From Anaerolineales bacterium (GTDB lineage: Bacteria > Chloroflexota > Anaerolineae > Anaerolineales > Villigracilaceae), in NCBI GenBank assembly GCA_014379595.1, contig JACMLM010000007.1, positions 1 through 64,000 of the forward strand: a DNA stretch of 64,000 nucleotides. Direction: 5' to 3'. The notes under the pieces are model-generated. The model was given only the letters and a program-made list of their open reading frames with translations. It had not been told where the DNA came from and did not search any database. The translations under genes were made by a program, and so were the position numbers. Below are positions 36,859-45,900 of this stretch, piece by piece; position 1 is the stretch's first letter; each line of letters begins with the position of its first letter.

Positions 36859-37834
36859 TTTTAAAAAATTCCTTATACCAATCAATAGTCAACACCAGCG
36901 CTTCATCCAAATTAAATAAAGGCTTCCAACTCAACATACGCTGAGCTTTTTCCGCACTTAAATATTGATGACGGATCTCATTACTGGCTTCATTTAGGAC
37001 TTCAGGCTTGAGGTCGGATTTCATTAATTTGATGATTTTCTCCACGATCTCACGCACCGAGACTTGAATCTCATTCGAGAAGTTAAAAGCCTCACCTTTG
37101 AATTCTGGATGTGCAGCAAGTTGCTCGGCAAGCAGCATATATGCTGCTGCGCCATCTTCCACATAAAAATAATCACGTATATATTCACCATCTGAACGAA
37201 TGATAGGAGCTTGAACTCGCAAAATGGAACGAATGGTTCCAGGAATAATACGATTCCAATTCAAGTCACCGCCGCCATAAAAGTTTCCGCAACGAGTGAT
37301 AACAACAGGCAAATCATAGCTCTTGGCATAAGTATAAGAAATCAAATCCCCAGCAGATTTACTGACATCGTAAGGATGTTGCCCTTGTAGAGGTGTATTT
37401 TCGCTGTAAGGCAGAACTTCCTGATCACCATAAGCTTTATCCGAAGATGCAACCACAATTTGTTTAACCTTTGGGCTACGGCGGCAAGCTTCCATTAAAT
37501 TCCACGTGCCCGCGATATTGGTTTCAAATGTAGAAATAGGATTGCGATTCGCAATTGTGACAATTGTTTGTGCGGCAAGATGAATCACAGTATCAATTTC
37601 AAACTCGCCAAGCGTGCGTTCAAGTACGTCACGGTCACGAATATCTCCACGCACTACTTTTACTTTTTCTATAAAACCAGCCCGCACAATCTCACTTTGC
37701 GGCACCCAGTCACGAACGAGACAAACAACATCTGCACCCGCAGCTATTAGTCGCTTAACAAGCCATGAACCAACCAAGCCGCTAGCGCCCGTCACAAAGA
37801 CAGGACGATCCTGCCAAAAAGAGTGATTTACCAT
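36851..37834 (-). CDS. rfbG: CDP-glucose 4,6-dehydratase
   Basis: 327 residues from the ATG at 37834; a longer upstream frame lacks homology and would overlap rfb[17 protein letters not shown] is the NAD-binding motif, [16 protein letters not shown] and [10 protein letters not shown] supply the Ser/Thr site, [12 protein letters not shown] the Tyr-x-x-x-Lys, and [14 protein letters not shown] the substrate region. It converts CDP-glucose to CDP-4-keto-6-deoxyglucose, the substrate of RfbH. ATGGTAA overlaps the rfbF stop, so translation should be coupled. Confidence 0.95.
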   Translation of the reverse strand: MVNHSFWQDRPVFVTGASGLVGSWLVKRLIAAGADVVCLVRDWVPQSEIVRAGFIEKVKVVRGDIRDRDVLERTLGEFEIDTVIHLAAQTIVTIANRNPISTFETNIAGTWNLMEACRRSPKVKQIVVASSDKAYGDQEVLPYSENTPLQGQHPYDVSKSAGDLISYTYAKSYDLPVVITRCGNFYGGGDLNWNRIIPGTIRSILRVQAPIIRSDGEYIRDYFYVEDGAAAYMLLAEQLAAHPEFKGEAFNFSNEIQVSVREIVEKIIKLMKSDLKPEVLNEASNEIRHQYLSAEKAQRMLSWKPLFNLDEALVLTIDWYKEFFKNE

Positions 37835-38595
37835 ATTTTCCACGGGGCTTTGTCTTCTTCCCATAATTTATTTAATAAATGCACATCACGCAATGTATCC
37901 ATTGATTGCCAGAACCCTTCGTGTTGATAAGCAGATAATTGTCCATCAGCTGCAATATTTTCAAGAGACTCAAACTCCCAAGCTGTTTGGTCATTCTTAA
38001 TGTATTTTTTAATTTCAGGCTGTAATACAAAGAATCCGCCATTTATCCAGCCTTCACCAATTTGCGGCTTCTCTTTAAATTGTACAACACGATGATCTTC
38101 AACAATCATTTGCCCAAATCGTGCAGGCGGGCGGACAGCTGTCATCGTTACAAGCTGATTTTGGTTTTTATGAAACTCAATCAAAGCGGGAATATTCACA
38201 TTACTAACACCATCGCCATACGTCAACATGAATGACTCATTTCCAATAAATTCAGACACACGCTTGACACGCCCGCCCGTATTAGTGTCTGCGCCTGTAT
38301 CCAGCAAGTGGACTATCCAATCTTCACCTTGATCATTGTGTAATTTTATATCACCTGTTCTAAGTTGTACTGTCAAACTACGCGAGCGATAATGATAATT
38401 CAAAAAATAATCTTTAATGATCTCGCCTTTATAGCCCAATGCAACCACAAATTCTTTGTATCCATATGCTGCATAAATATTCATAATATGCCAGAGAATC
38501 GGTTTACCACCTACCTCAACCATTGGCTTAGGCTTAATAGTTGTCTCTTCAGATAAACGTGTTCCAAGCCCGCCGGCAAGTATGGCTACTTTCAT
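37828..38595 (-). CDS. rfbF: Glucose-1-phosphate cytidylyltransferase
   Basis: 255 residues. [28 protein letters not shown] is the nucleotidyl-transfer signature (kept short here); [10 protein letters not shown] and [14 protein letters not shown] are typical of RfbF. It makes CDP-glucose from CTP and glucose-1-phosphate and is the first step of the CDP-3,6-dideoxyhexose pathway. It is the first gene of the long minus-strand cluster; the promoter should lie in 38596-38680, upstream of which is the convergent-side terminator of hppA. Confidence 0.95.
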   Translation of the reverse strand: MKVAILAGGLGTRLSEETTIKPKPMVEVGGKPILWHIMNIYAAYGYKEFVVALGYKGEIIKDYFLNYHYRSRSLTVQLRTGDIKLHNDQGEDWIVHLLDTGADTNTGGRVKRVSEFIGNESFMLTYGDGVSNVNIPALIEFHKNQNQLVTMTAVRPPARFGQMIVEDHRVVQFKEKPQIGEGWINGGFFVLQPEIKKYIKNDQTAWEFESLENIAADGQLSAYQHEGFWQSMDTLRDVHLLNKLWEEDKAPWKIW

Positions 38596-38684
38596 ATACT
38601 AATCCTTTCAATCAGTAATTTTAATTATACATGGATAAGATGAAAATCACATCTTACAAGTTTGTTATGGGAAACGTAGCATCA

Positions 38685-38720
38685 AAAAATCGCGCCATCA
38701 AATTTGATGGCGCGATTTTT
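38685..38720. terminator. Perfect 18-bp palindromic terminator downstream of hppA
   Basis: AAAAATCGCGCCATCAAA (38685-38702) is followed directly by its exact complement (38703-38720), giving a G/C-rich stem with A and T runs on both sides, so it can act in either direction. It sits 20 bases after the hppA stop on the minus strand. It would also block transcription toward rfbF. Confidence 0.85.
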
Positions 38721-38740
38721 AAGTGCAATACCAAATATTA

Positions 38741-41116
38741 TTACTTTTGTGTGCTCTCTCCAGCATTAGGCACATCAATTTCCACATTCATGGAAGGAGC
38801 GGGAGCCTTGGAGCGAATGACCGCCCAGACAAGCACTCCAATTAATGCTAAGGCTACGATCCATACGCCAATTTTGGTGGCGACAGGAAGTTCAGGCCTT
38901 GCAAACTGAACGATGATCGGAGCGATAATCACAGCAACAAGATTCACAACTTTAATCATTGGGTTAAGAGCTGGGCCAGCAGTATCCTTGAACGGGTCAC
39001 CAACGGTATCACCTACTACACTGGCCTTATGACGCTCGGAACCTTTTCCAAGGTTTTTCTCTGGATCTTTAGGTTCATCTTCGATCAGCTTCTTGGCATT
39101 GTCCCATGCCCCACCAGCATTGTTGAGGAACACAGCGAGCAACTGACCTGAAGCAATAATACCGACAAGGAAGCCACCAAGTGCTTCCACCTGCAATAAT
39201 AAGCCGACAACTATTGGAGTGACAACACCCAGTAAAGCAAGGGTCACCAATTCCTTTTGAGCTGCTGTGGTGGAAATGGACACAGCCTGGCGATAATCTG
39301 GTTTTACTTTCCCTTCCAACACCCCAAGCTTGAACTGGCGACGAACTTCCAACACAATGAGAGAGGCTGCACGAGTTACTGCTTGAATAGCAAAGGAAGA
39401 AAACAACCAAGGCAAAGCTGCACCGATCAAGACGCCCACGAATACCTGCGGATCATTCGCGCGGATACCGATTGTTTGAAGTTGATCAGCAACAGGAATG
39501 CCAAAGCTTGCTTGCGCACGAGAAACATCCACAAGAAAAGAACCAAAAAGGGCAACCGCTGCAATAACAGCAGATCCAATTGCCACACCTTTTGTAATCG
39601 CTTTTGTAGTATTACCCACTGCATCAAGGTCGGCCATGATCTGTTGGGCATCTTTGGTAGCTTTATCGGTTTGGCCAGACCAGGCCATTTCACCAATGCC
39701 ATTCGCATTGTCTGAGATAGGGCCAAACGAGTCCATGGCGACGATATTGCCAGTGAGTGTTAACATGCCGATACCAGTCATTGCAACGCCGTATAAAATA
39801 TATGTAGCGCGTTCAGCACCTTCAACTCCAGGAATTGAGCCGAAAATGAAGATAGATGCGATAATGGTCACAGCAATCACAATGACAGACCAAACTGATG
39901 ATTCAAACCCGGAAGAAATACCACTCAAAATCAATGTAGCCGGGCCTGTATCTGCAGATTTCTTGATTTCTTTTACCGGGGACGCATCTGAACCAGTAAA
40001 ATAATCAGTAAGGCGATCGATCACAATAGCAAGAACTACGCCTACAAATACAGCAGCAGGAATACGCCACCAGCCGCCATTAACTCCTTGCAAATAGAAG
40101 AAACCTACAGCACCAAACAGAACAGAGGAAAATATAGCAGATGCAATCAAGCCATTAAAGATGGCCTTCATCGCATCGCCACTCTTGCTGCCTTGGCCGC
40201 TCTTGACAAAACCAGCGCCAAATATAGACGAAAGCACGCCAATGCCGCGAACCAACAAGGGGAAGATAATCCACTCTAATTGGCCGGTAATTTGCCAGAG
40301 CGCTAGACCAAGAATTAGGCCCGAAACGATCGTTACTTCCGAAGACTCGAAAATGTCAGCTGCCATGCCTGCGCAGTCACCGACATTATCCCCAACAAGG
40401 TCAGCAATGACAGCAGGGTTACGCGGATCATCCTCAGGGATACCCGCTTCTACTTTACCAACAAGGTCAGCGCCAACATCCGCCGCCTTGGTGAAAATAC
40501 CACCACCCACACGCATAAACAAAGCGAGGAGCGTGCCACCAAAACCAAAACCAAGCAATGCATCAGGAGCGGCAATACCTAAGACCATGAAGATGACAGT
40601 TCCACCAAGTAAACCAAGACCGTTGGTAAGCATGCCAGTAACCGAGCCAGCGCGATAAGCAATGTCCAAAGCTTCGCCGAAGGAACGTTTTGACGCAGAA
40701 GCCACGCGCACATTTGCTTCTACAGCCATGCGCATACCGATCTGCCCCACCATCATGGAAGAATAGGCTCCCATAACAAATGCGATGGCACGAGCGAAAC
40801 CGATAATTAGCGTTACGGTTTCTGGCGTATAGTCTGGAAAGCGAGCTAAAGCTTCCTGGGTTGGTGGAACAACATAAACAGAACCGAAAAGCACAAATGT
40901 CAAAACAATAATCAACGGCCAAATGCTTTTGGATTGTTGATTAAGGTAAGCATCTGCACCGTCTTTAATTGCATTCCAAACTTCCTGCATTTTTTCCGTA
41001 CCTTTGTCTTCACGCAGGATTTGAGATCGGAGGTAAAAGGCATAAAAAAGGCCTACTACAGAAATACCAAATACCACCCAGATCGCGATCGTCTCTAACG
41101 AATTAAGTTCTTGCAT
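38741..41116 (-). CDS. hppA: K+-independent proton-pumping membrane pyrophosphatase
   Basis: 791 residues from the ATG at 41116 (a GTG at 41137 is the alternative), with about 16 membrane helices. The pyrophosphate/metal site shows GGIFTKAADVGADLVGK, DDPRNPAVIADLVGDNVGD and, near the end, KASVVGDTVGDPFKDTAGP. It couples pyrophosphate hydrolysis to proton translocation. In AVGNTTKAITKG a Lys (about residue 505) replaces the Ala of K+-dependent enzymes, so the K+-independent H+-pumping type is expected. It is divergent from the Fe-S carrier gene. Confidence 0.95.
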   Translation of the reverse strand: MQELNSLETIAIWVVFGISVVGLFYAFYLRSQILREDKGTEKMQEVWNAIKDGADAYLNQQSKSIWPLIIVLTFVLFGSVYVVPPTQEALARFPDYTPETVTLIIGFARAIAFVMGAYSSMMVGQIGMRMAVEANVRVASASKRSFGEALDIAYRAGSVTGMLTNGLGLLGGTVIFMVLGIAAPDALLGFGFGGTLLALFMRVGGGIFTKAADVGADLVGKVEAGIPEDDPRNPAVIADLVGDNVGDCAGMAADIFESSEVTIVSGLILGLALWQITGQLEWIIFPLLVRGIGVLSSIFGAGFVKSGQGSKSGDAMKAIFNGLIASAIFSSVLFGAVGFFYLQGVNGGWWRIPAAVFVGVVLAIVIDRLTDYFTGSDASPVKEIKKSADTGPATLILSGISSGFESSVWSVIVIAVTIIASIFIFGSIPGVEGAERATYILYGVAMTGIGMLTLTGNIVAMDSFGPISDNANGIGEMAWSGQTDKATKDAQQIMADLDAVGNTTKAITKGVAIGSAVIAAVALFGSFLVDVSRAQASFGIPVADQLQTIGIRANDPQVFVGVLIGAALPWLFSSFAIQAVTRAASLIVLEVRRQFKLGVLEGKVKPDYRQAVSISTTAAQKELVTLALLGVVTPIVVGLLLQVEALGGFLVGIIASGQLLAVFLNNAGGAWDNAKKLIEDEPKDPEKNLGKGSERHKASVVGDTVGDPFKDTAGPALNPMIKVVNLVAVIIAPIIVQFARPELPVATKIGVWIVALALIGVLVWAVIRSKAPAPSMNVEIDVPNAGESTQK

Positions 41117-41315
41117 ATTTAATTTAATTCCTCTCACTTGAGAATAAAATAGGTTTTTAGTCCTTCGCCTTAAGCGGGAGAATTTTACAGGCGCAAATAG
41201 ATTGTGTCAAGAAATATGAGCATGGATTAAGCTTTTGGTGTCAAAGTTGACAATGGCATCCAAACCTGATAAGATTTGACGAAATTCAGAGATAACCCAA
41301 TAAGGAGAAACAAAC

Positions 41316-41720
41316 ATGCTCCAGGAAATTGAAACTCAACTCTTCACTTTAACCCCCGCAGCCAGCCAAGCTGTTAAAGATATTCTCGAACAGCGCAATC
41401 TCGAAGGTTACGCTTTGCGTGTGTATGTTGCCAGTGGTGGTTGCTGTGGTGTAAATTTTGGAATGGCATTAGATAATAACTTCCGCGATATTGATACCAC
41501 TTTTGATGCTAACGGTGTGCAGGTTGTTGTTGATAGCGTCTCCATTGATTATTTACGCGATGCTACTGTTGATTTTGTGAATGATCCCCAACACGGTGCC
41601 GGCTTTGCAGTCAGCAGCCCGAACGCTAAGGGAAACAGCCATGAACATGGTGAAGGTGGTTGTGCTTGCGGCAGTAATGGTGGTGGCTGCGGTGGTGGTT
41701 CCTGCTCTTGCAATAACTAA
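41316..41720 (+). CDS. HesB/IscA/ErpA-like Fe-S protein with cysteine-rich tail
   Basis: 134 residues with AAGGAG nine bases upstream of the ATG. The A-type carrier fold is recognisable (FTLTPAASQAVKDIL; LRVYVASGGCCG; a GAGFAVSSPNAKG end). The usual C-terminal CGCGS ligand motif appears as CACGS after an inserted His/Gly-rich spacer (SHEHGEGG), and three extra Cys follow in a Gly-rich tail (GGGCGGGSCSC). A-type proteins donate Fe-S clusters to apo-proteins. The tail may bind additional iron or another metal. A terminator follows. Confidence 0.85.
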   Translation: MLQEIETQLFTLTPAASQAVKDILEQRNLEGYALRVYVASGGCCGVNFGMALDNNFRDIDTTFDANGVQVVVDSVSIDYLRDATVDFVNDPQHGAGFAVSSPNAKGNSHEHGEGGCACGSNGGGCGGGSCSCNN

Positions 41721-41734
41721 ATTTCAGTAAAATA

Positions 41735-41764
41735 AAAAATGGCCGAGTTGACTCGGCCATTTTT
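41735..41764. terminator. Bidirectional terminator between hesB-like and SH3-type gene
   Basis: AAAAATGGCCGAGT (41735-41748), loop TG, ACTCGGCCATTTT (41751-41763 onward). The stem is strong and flanked by A and T runs. It separates two convergent genes. Confidence 0.85.
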
Positions 41765-41771
41765 GTTTTAA

Positions 41772-42392
41772 TTATCGACCCCGTAGGAAGGAAATCAAGG
41801 CACCTAACCCCCCAACAAAGCCAAGCCCAAGAATTAGCAATCCCATTGGCACTCGGCCAATATCTGTTTCGTCCTCAAGAAATGTTACAGCTGCCAAAGG
41901 TGCAGGTGGCGTGAAAGTTGGTAAGCGAGTGGCAACTACTGGGCTGCTGAAAGCTGCGACAAGTGTAGGGTCAATATCGCTTCCAACCGTGGCTGTTGGA
42001 ATGGGTGGCGCCTCTATTATTGGCAAATTACCTATCTTTACTATTCTGACATAAGGTGCGTACACCCATGCAACTGAATTGGGAACACCAGGGTAATATA
42101 TTTGGATGTAGGTCTTATCCGCTGAATAACCATAAGCAGCAATCTCCTGCCCCGCTAATATGACACCAATAGCTGGATAATTATATAAGCTTGGACCTGC
42201 ATAAACATTTTGTTGTGGATTATTCTCATCAAGATACATAGCCACAATTGCGCCAGCAGGAGTACCGGTAACTGTTGGCACTGAACCTGTCGGCTGTTGG
42301 GCTAGTACAGATATTTGGCGAGGCGAATAGAAAACAAGAGCAAAACCCACAAAAACAAAAAAAATAACGATTCCAACTTTGCGCTGTAGCAT
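41772..42392 (-). CDS. Secreted SH3-like protein with C-terminal membrane anchor (paralogue 1)
   Basis: 206 residues: N-terminal signal/membrane helix (about 5-25), an SH3-like beta-rich domain (about 45-115; VYAGPSLYNYPAIGVILAG, AWVYAPYVRIV), a Thr/Pro linker (TATVGSDID, LPTFTPPAP) and one membrane helix near 180-200. Bacterial SH3-type domains often bind cell wall. It pairs in tandem with the upstream paralogue, 10 bases apart, and may serve in cell-surface attachment. No catalytic motif. Confidence 0.75.
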   Translation of the reverse strand: MLQRKVGIVIFFVFVGFALVFYSPRQISVLAQQPTGSVPTVTGTPAGAIVAMYLDENNPQQNVYAGPSLYNYPAIGVILAGQEIAAYGYSADKTYIQIYYPGVPNSVAWVYAPYVRIVKIGNLPIIEAPPIPTATVGSDIDPTLVAAFSSPVVATRLPTFTPPAPLAAVTFLEDETDIGRVPMGLLILGLGFVGGLGALISFLRGR

Positions 42393-42402
42393 AATGAAAT
42401 GA

Positions 42403-43005
42403 TTATCGACGTGTAATCAAGGAAAGCAAGAATCCGATTACACCTAAAATCGCAAAGGCAACAATTATTATTCCCAATGGAACTGAAGTAGTAGTTGACG
42501 GCGAAGAAACTTCTGTATAAGTTAGAGTAGTCAAAGCAGGTGGCGGCGTAAAAGTTGGTGGTCGCGTAGTAGTAGGGACAATCACAAATTGTGCAGCCAG
42601 GGTCAGGTCAATTGTGGCGGTGGCGGGCGGAACGGGAGTAGGTGGAGACTCAATTATCAACAACGTTCCCCCCTGTGGGGAAACCTGTACAAGCGGCGAA
42701 TAGACCCATCCCTTGTTAAATGGCGCCCCTTCAAATTCGATCTGTATCCAATCCCCTCCCTGTGACCTGCCTAAAGCAGGTGCGGTAGCACCTTGTAATA
42801 AAATCCCTACAACTGGGTAAATTGACGAACTAGGCCCCATGCGAATATTGATCTGAGGTTCGTCTGTAATAACAGTAATAAACATCCCAGTTGAAGAAAC
42901 GCCAGGTGTAGCCGTTGGATCCTGCGCCTGCACGATGGTTGAATTGGATGCAAAAAACAGCCAAAAAGCAAAAAGGGTGATAAATGGAAACCATATTCGT
43001 TTCAT
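42403..43005 (-). CDS. Secreted SH3-like protein with C-terminal membrane anchor (paralogue 2)
   Basis: 200 residues, same layout as the downstream gene: signal (about 5-27), SH3-like domain with INIRMGPSSSIYPVVGILLQG (shown in part) and GWVYSPLVQV, linker ATIDLTLAAQF and RPPTFTPPPA, and a final membrane helix (about 172-195). The two share the TIDLTLAAxF/DPTLVAAF and PTFTPP linker pieces, so they are diverged tandem copies. It is divergent from the zinc-ribbon gene. Confidence 0.75.
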   Translation of the reverse strand: MKRIWFPFITLFAFWLFFASNSTIVQAQDPTATPGVSSTGMFITVITDEPQINIRMGPSSSIYPVVGILLQGATAPALGRSQGGDWIQIEFEGAPFNKGWVYSPLVQVSPQGGTLLIIESPPTPVPPATATIDLTLAAQFVIVPTTTRPPTFTPPPALTTLTYTEVSSPSTTTSVPLGIIIVAFAILGVIGFLLSLITRR

Positions 43006-43054
43006 TTCGTAGGTACTCTCAAGGAGAATCGCAAAGGCGATTATAATCTACTTC

Positions 43055-43639
43055 ATGGAACGAAAAATTTATCACGGAAACATCAAACCTGTAGACATTG
43101 CCCAGGCACTGATCGGCGAATTCAATCATGGCAACCTGCGCGCGCAGACATTTGGCCAAAGTAACAAAATGATCGTGCAAGTAGGTACACAGCCTGGTGC
43201 AATGTCTGGCGGGCAAACAGCAATGACCGTGACCATTGAAAAGCTGGAAGATGGCATTATGGTGGAACTAGGCCAACAAGCATGGTTTGGAGTAGCGGCC
43301 AGCTTGGGGGTAAGCGCACTAGCAGCCTTGCGCAACCCCTTTAGTTTGCTCGGTCGTCTGGATGATATTGCTCAAGATATTGAACATTTACAGCTTAGCG
43401 AACGCCTCTGGCAGGTTATTGCGCAATGTGCGCGTGCAGCCGGAGCCTCCACAGAATTATCAGATAAACTGAAAAGGCTCACTTGCGAGTATTGCCATGC
43501 AGCCAATCGTGTGGGCGAGGCTTCGTGCTTATCATGCGGCGCACCACTTGGGAAAATTCAACCTAACACCTGCAAAACATGCGGATATGCGGTGAGGTTA
43601 ACTGATAAGACATGTTCAAATTGCAGGCAAGCTTTGTGA
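43055..43639 (+). CDS. Double zinc-ribbon protein of unknown function
   Basis: 194 residues. The N-terminal part (about 1-110) has an alpha-beta pattern with a hydrophobic stretch FGVAASLGVSALAALR. The last 55 residues hold two zinc ribbons formed by four CxxC pairs: CEYCH, CLSCG, CKTCG and CSNCR. It is 12 bases ahead of the FHA gene, so the two are probably co-transcribed. Zinc-ribbon proteins of this kind often accompany kinase/FHA envelope clusters in Chloroflexota. No enzyme motif. Confidence 0.7.
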   Translation: MERKIYHGNIKPVDIAQALIGEFNHGNLRAQTFGQSNKMIVQVGTQPGAMSGGQTAMTVTIEKLEDGIMVELGQQAWFGVAASLGVSALAALRNPFSLLGRLDDIAQDIEHLQLSERLWQVIAQCARAAGASTELSDKLKRLTCEYCHAANRVGEASCLSCGAPLGKIQPNTCKTCGYAVRLTDKTCSNCRQAL

Positions 43640-43651
43640 TATAACTTAAGG

Positions 43652-44464
43652 ATGAATTTAAAAGAAATCGAAGCTCGTCTTCAAGCCCTGGTTGAAGTAG
43701 ATTTATTGAATGTCCTACCAGGCAAAAAAGTTGAGGATGTGATCATTCAGAAACTAGCGGCAGCCATCCAGCTTAATACCAATTCTGAGAAGGATGGCTC
43801 GCTAATTGCACCTGATATGTACACTCTAGTCCTTCATCCAGATACTTCCAAAACATGGGAGGATCCTCAGTTACTTACAATACTATTACATTCGATCATA
43901 TCTGTTGCCCAGGAAGCGGGTTTTAGGTTTACAATATCGCCAACTATTACCATTTCGACAGACGAAAAAATATTATTAAATGACGCCGAAATCATAGCGT
44001 CCCATCGGGTTGAATCTATGGCAGAAACAAACGCAACACCTCTTGACACCGGCAGCCTTGAAGATAACAACTTGCCTGAGAACGCCTTTTTGATCGTGGA
44101 AGGGGTGAAAGTTTTTCCGCTCACACTTTCTGTGGTTAACATCGGACGCAGGCTCGATAATCAATTGATCATTGATGATCCGCGTGTCTCTCGTAACCAT
44201 GCACAACTTCGTACGATCAAAGGCCGGTATGTGGTATTCGATCTGAACTCCACTGGCGGCACTTTTGTCAACGGACAGCGGACCAGCCAAAGCGTGCTTT
44301 ACCCAGGGGATGTAATTTCACTCGCTGGCGTTGCATTGATCTTTGGGCAGGATAACCCGCCTCCGCGACCAGACTTGAAAGATACTGCTCCCCTGCAAAG
44401 CGCCACATCCAACCGCCCAACAGCTTCACTCAAAGAACATTCCACAGCTAAATTCAAAAAATAA
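43652..44464 (+). CDS. FHA domain protein with N-terminal FhaA-like region
   Basis: 270 residues. The N-terminal 120 residues (MNLKEIEARLQALVEVDLL...; LAPDMYTLVLHPD) resemble the DUF3662-type domain of mycobacterial FhaA. An FHA domain fills about 148-245 with the phosphothreonine-binding residues in NIGRRLDNQLIIDD, VSRNHAQLR and LNSTGGTFVNG. FHA domains bind phosphothreonine on proteins such as PknB targets. The tail is basic and Lys-rich. It is directly followed by an FhaB-like gene, without a gap, and by a RodA-PBP fusion further on, as in the actinobacterial fhaA-fhaB-rodA-pbpA cluster. Confidence 0.85.
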   Translation: MNLKEIEARLQALVEVDLLNVLPGKKVEDVIIQKLAAAIQLNTNSEKDGSLIAPDMYTLVLHPDTSKTWEDPQLLTILLHSIISVAQEAGFRFTISPTITISTDEKILLNDAEIIASHRVESMAETNATPLDTGSLEDNNLPENAFLIVEGVKVFPLTLSVVNIGRRLDNQLIIDDPRVSRNHAQLRTIKGRYVVFDLNSTGGTFVNGQRTSQSVLYPGDVISLAGVALIFGQDNPPPRPDLKDTAPLQSATSNRPTASLKEHSTAKFKK

Positions 44465-44932
44465 ATGAGTGGTTCCATTGTATTGGCCTTGCGGCTAATA
44501 ACAGCCTTCGCATTATATGGTTTTCTCGGATGGGCATTGTATCTGTTATGGAGGGATGTGCAGAAACAAGGCTTATCGCTGGCGAATCGCCGCGTTCCCG
44601 GAATCAGCCTCACGGTTAGGCGTGAAGGTGCTGCTTCTATTCTTAAACATTTCTCACAGCCAGAGATCATACTTGGGCGTGACCCAGGCTGTGATATTCC
44701 GTTGATAGATGACACTGTATCTACTCGTCACGCACAACTGACATATCATCACGGTCAATGGTGGCTGGAAGATCTCGAATCAATGAACGGGACGGTCTTA
44801 AACGAAATGCCCGTGAGTATGCCCACGGTGATCACATCGGGAGATGAAATCATGTGCGGGGCCACACGGTTAAATGTGGCGCTTTCAGAAGATGTATTAA
44901 TAGAACCCACACTAAAACTGGATAAAAAATAA
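44465..44932 (+). CDS. Membrane-anchored FHA domain protein (FhaB-like)
   Basis: 155 residues: one N-terminal membrane helix (about 8-30, LRLITAFALYGFLGWALYLL in part), then an FHA domain (about 70-145) with IILGRDPGCDIPLIDD, TVSTRHAQLTYH and LESMNGTVLNE. FhaB of actinobacteria has this layout and binds phosphorylated cell-division or envelope proteins. It is adjacent to the FhaA-like gene and the start of MTAP overlaps its stop by one base. Confidence 0.85.
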   Translation: MSGSIVLALRLITAFALYGFLGWALYLLWRDVQKQGLSLANRRVPGISLTVRREGAASILKHFSQPEIILGRDPGCDIPLIDDTVSTRHAQLTYHHGQWWLEDLESMNGTVLNEMPVSMPTVITSGDEIMCGATRLNVALSEDVLIEPTLKLDKK

Positions 44933-45798
44933 TGGCAGAAAAAGTATCGATTGCGATCATTGGCGGTTCAGGCCTATATCATATGTCTGGCCTACAAGAT
45001 GCAAAAGAACATAATATAGATACGCCATTTGGAAAACCAAGCGCACCGGTTGTGGTTGGTTCACTAGATGGAACAAGCGTTGCATTTCTTGCCCGGCATG
45101 GAATTGGCCATCACATCACACCCACCGAAGTTCCATATCGTGCAAATATTTATGCATTGAAGTCACTCGGCGTTGAACGTGTAATTAGCATTAGCGCGTG
45201 CGGCTCTTTACGCGAAGATTATGCGCCGGGACATATTGTTATCCCTGATAATATTTTTGACTACACCAAAGATCGTGCGCGTACATTTTTTGGCGAAGGG
45301 CTGGTGGCACACATTGGTGTGGCTGATCCATTTTGTACCGATCTTTCAGATCAAGTAGAAATGGCAGTACGTGAGACAAGCGCAACCACACATCGTGGAG
45401 GCGCATTCATTACAATAGAAGGCCCAAGATTTTCTACAAAAGCCGAATCTAACGCATACCGTGCATGGGGCATGTCCATTATTGGAATGACAGCTTCCCC
45501 AGAGACCTTTCTAGCCCGCGAAGCAGAAATGTGCTATACAGTTATGGCACATGTGACCGATTATGATGTATGGCACGAAAGCGAAGCACCTGTGACCGTT
45601 GAAATGGTTATTCAAACACTTAATAAGAATACACAAGTCGCACAGGATGCCATCCGAAATTTAGTGCGTGGATTAAAAACAGAACGAAATTGTCAATGCG
45701 GACAGGCATTATCCACAGCTTTGATTACAGACCCAAAAGTTATCCCTGCTGGAACGCGTAAAAAACTTGACTTGCTGGTTGGTAAATACTACAAATAA
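44932..45798 (+). CDS. mtnP: S-methyl-5'-thioadenosine phosphorylase
   Basis: 288 residues. IIGGSGLYHMSGL, FLARHGIGHHITPTEVPYRAN, ISACGSLREDYAPGHIVIPD and IEGPRFSTKAESNAYRAWG are the phosphate- and base-binding signatures of MTA phosphorylase/purine nucleoside phosphorylase II. It releases adenine and methylthioribose-1-phosphate from MTA in methionine salvage. It begins in a TAATG overlap with the FhaB-like gene, so it is translated with an envelope cluster with no obvious link. Confidence 0.9.
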   Translation: MAEKVSIAIIGGSGLYHMSGLQDAKEHNIDTPFGKPSAPVVVGSLDGTSVAFLARHGIGHHITPTEVPYRANIYALKSLGVERVISISACGSLREDYAPGHIVIPDNIFDYTKDRARTFFGEGLVAHIGVADPFCTDLSDQVEMAVRETSATTHRGGAFITIEGPRFSTKAESNAYRAWGMSIIGMTASPETFLAREAEMCYTVMAHVTDYDVWHESEAPVTVEMVIQTLNKNTQVAQDAIRNLVRGLKTERNCQCGQALSTALITDPKVIPAGTRKKLDLLVGKYYK

Positions 45799-45900
45799 GT
45801 TTTGTTTCTTCAATTCCATTTAACTCATCCGATAACAATGTCTCACAAAATGGGACAACATCCATCCTCCATCAATCCAAAAATGATGTACCATTGATGT

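Noticed and set aside
38631..38909. Plus-strand frame across the terminator into hppA
   Set aside because: It reads through a perfect terminator hairpin and antisense to hppA.
38741..41137. Several long antisense frames inside hppA
   Set aside because: They mirror the strongly biased codons of the real gene and have no family motifs.
45799..45900. Possible regulatory element between mtnP and the RodA-PBP gene
   Set aside because: I see no hairpin, repeat or promoter pattern strong enough to report.
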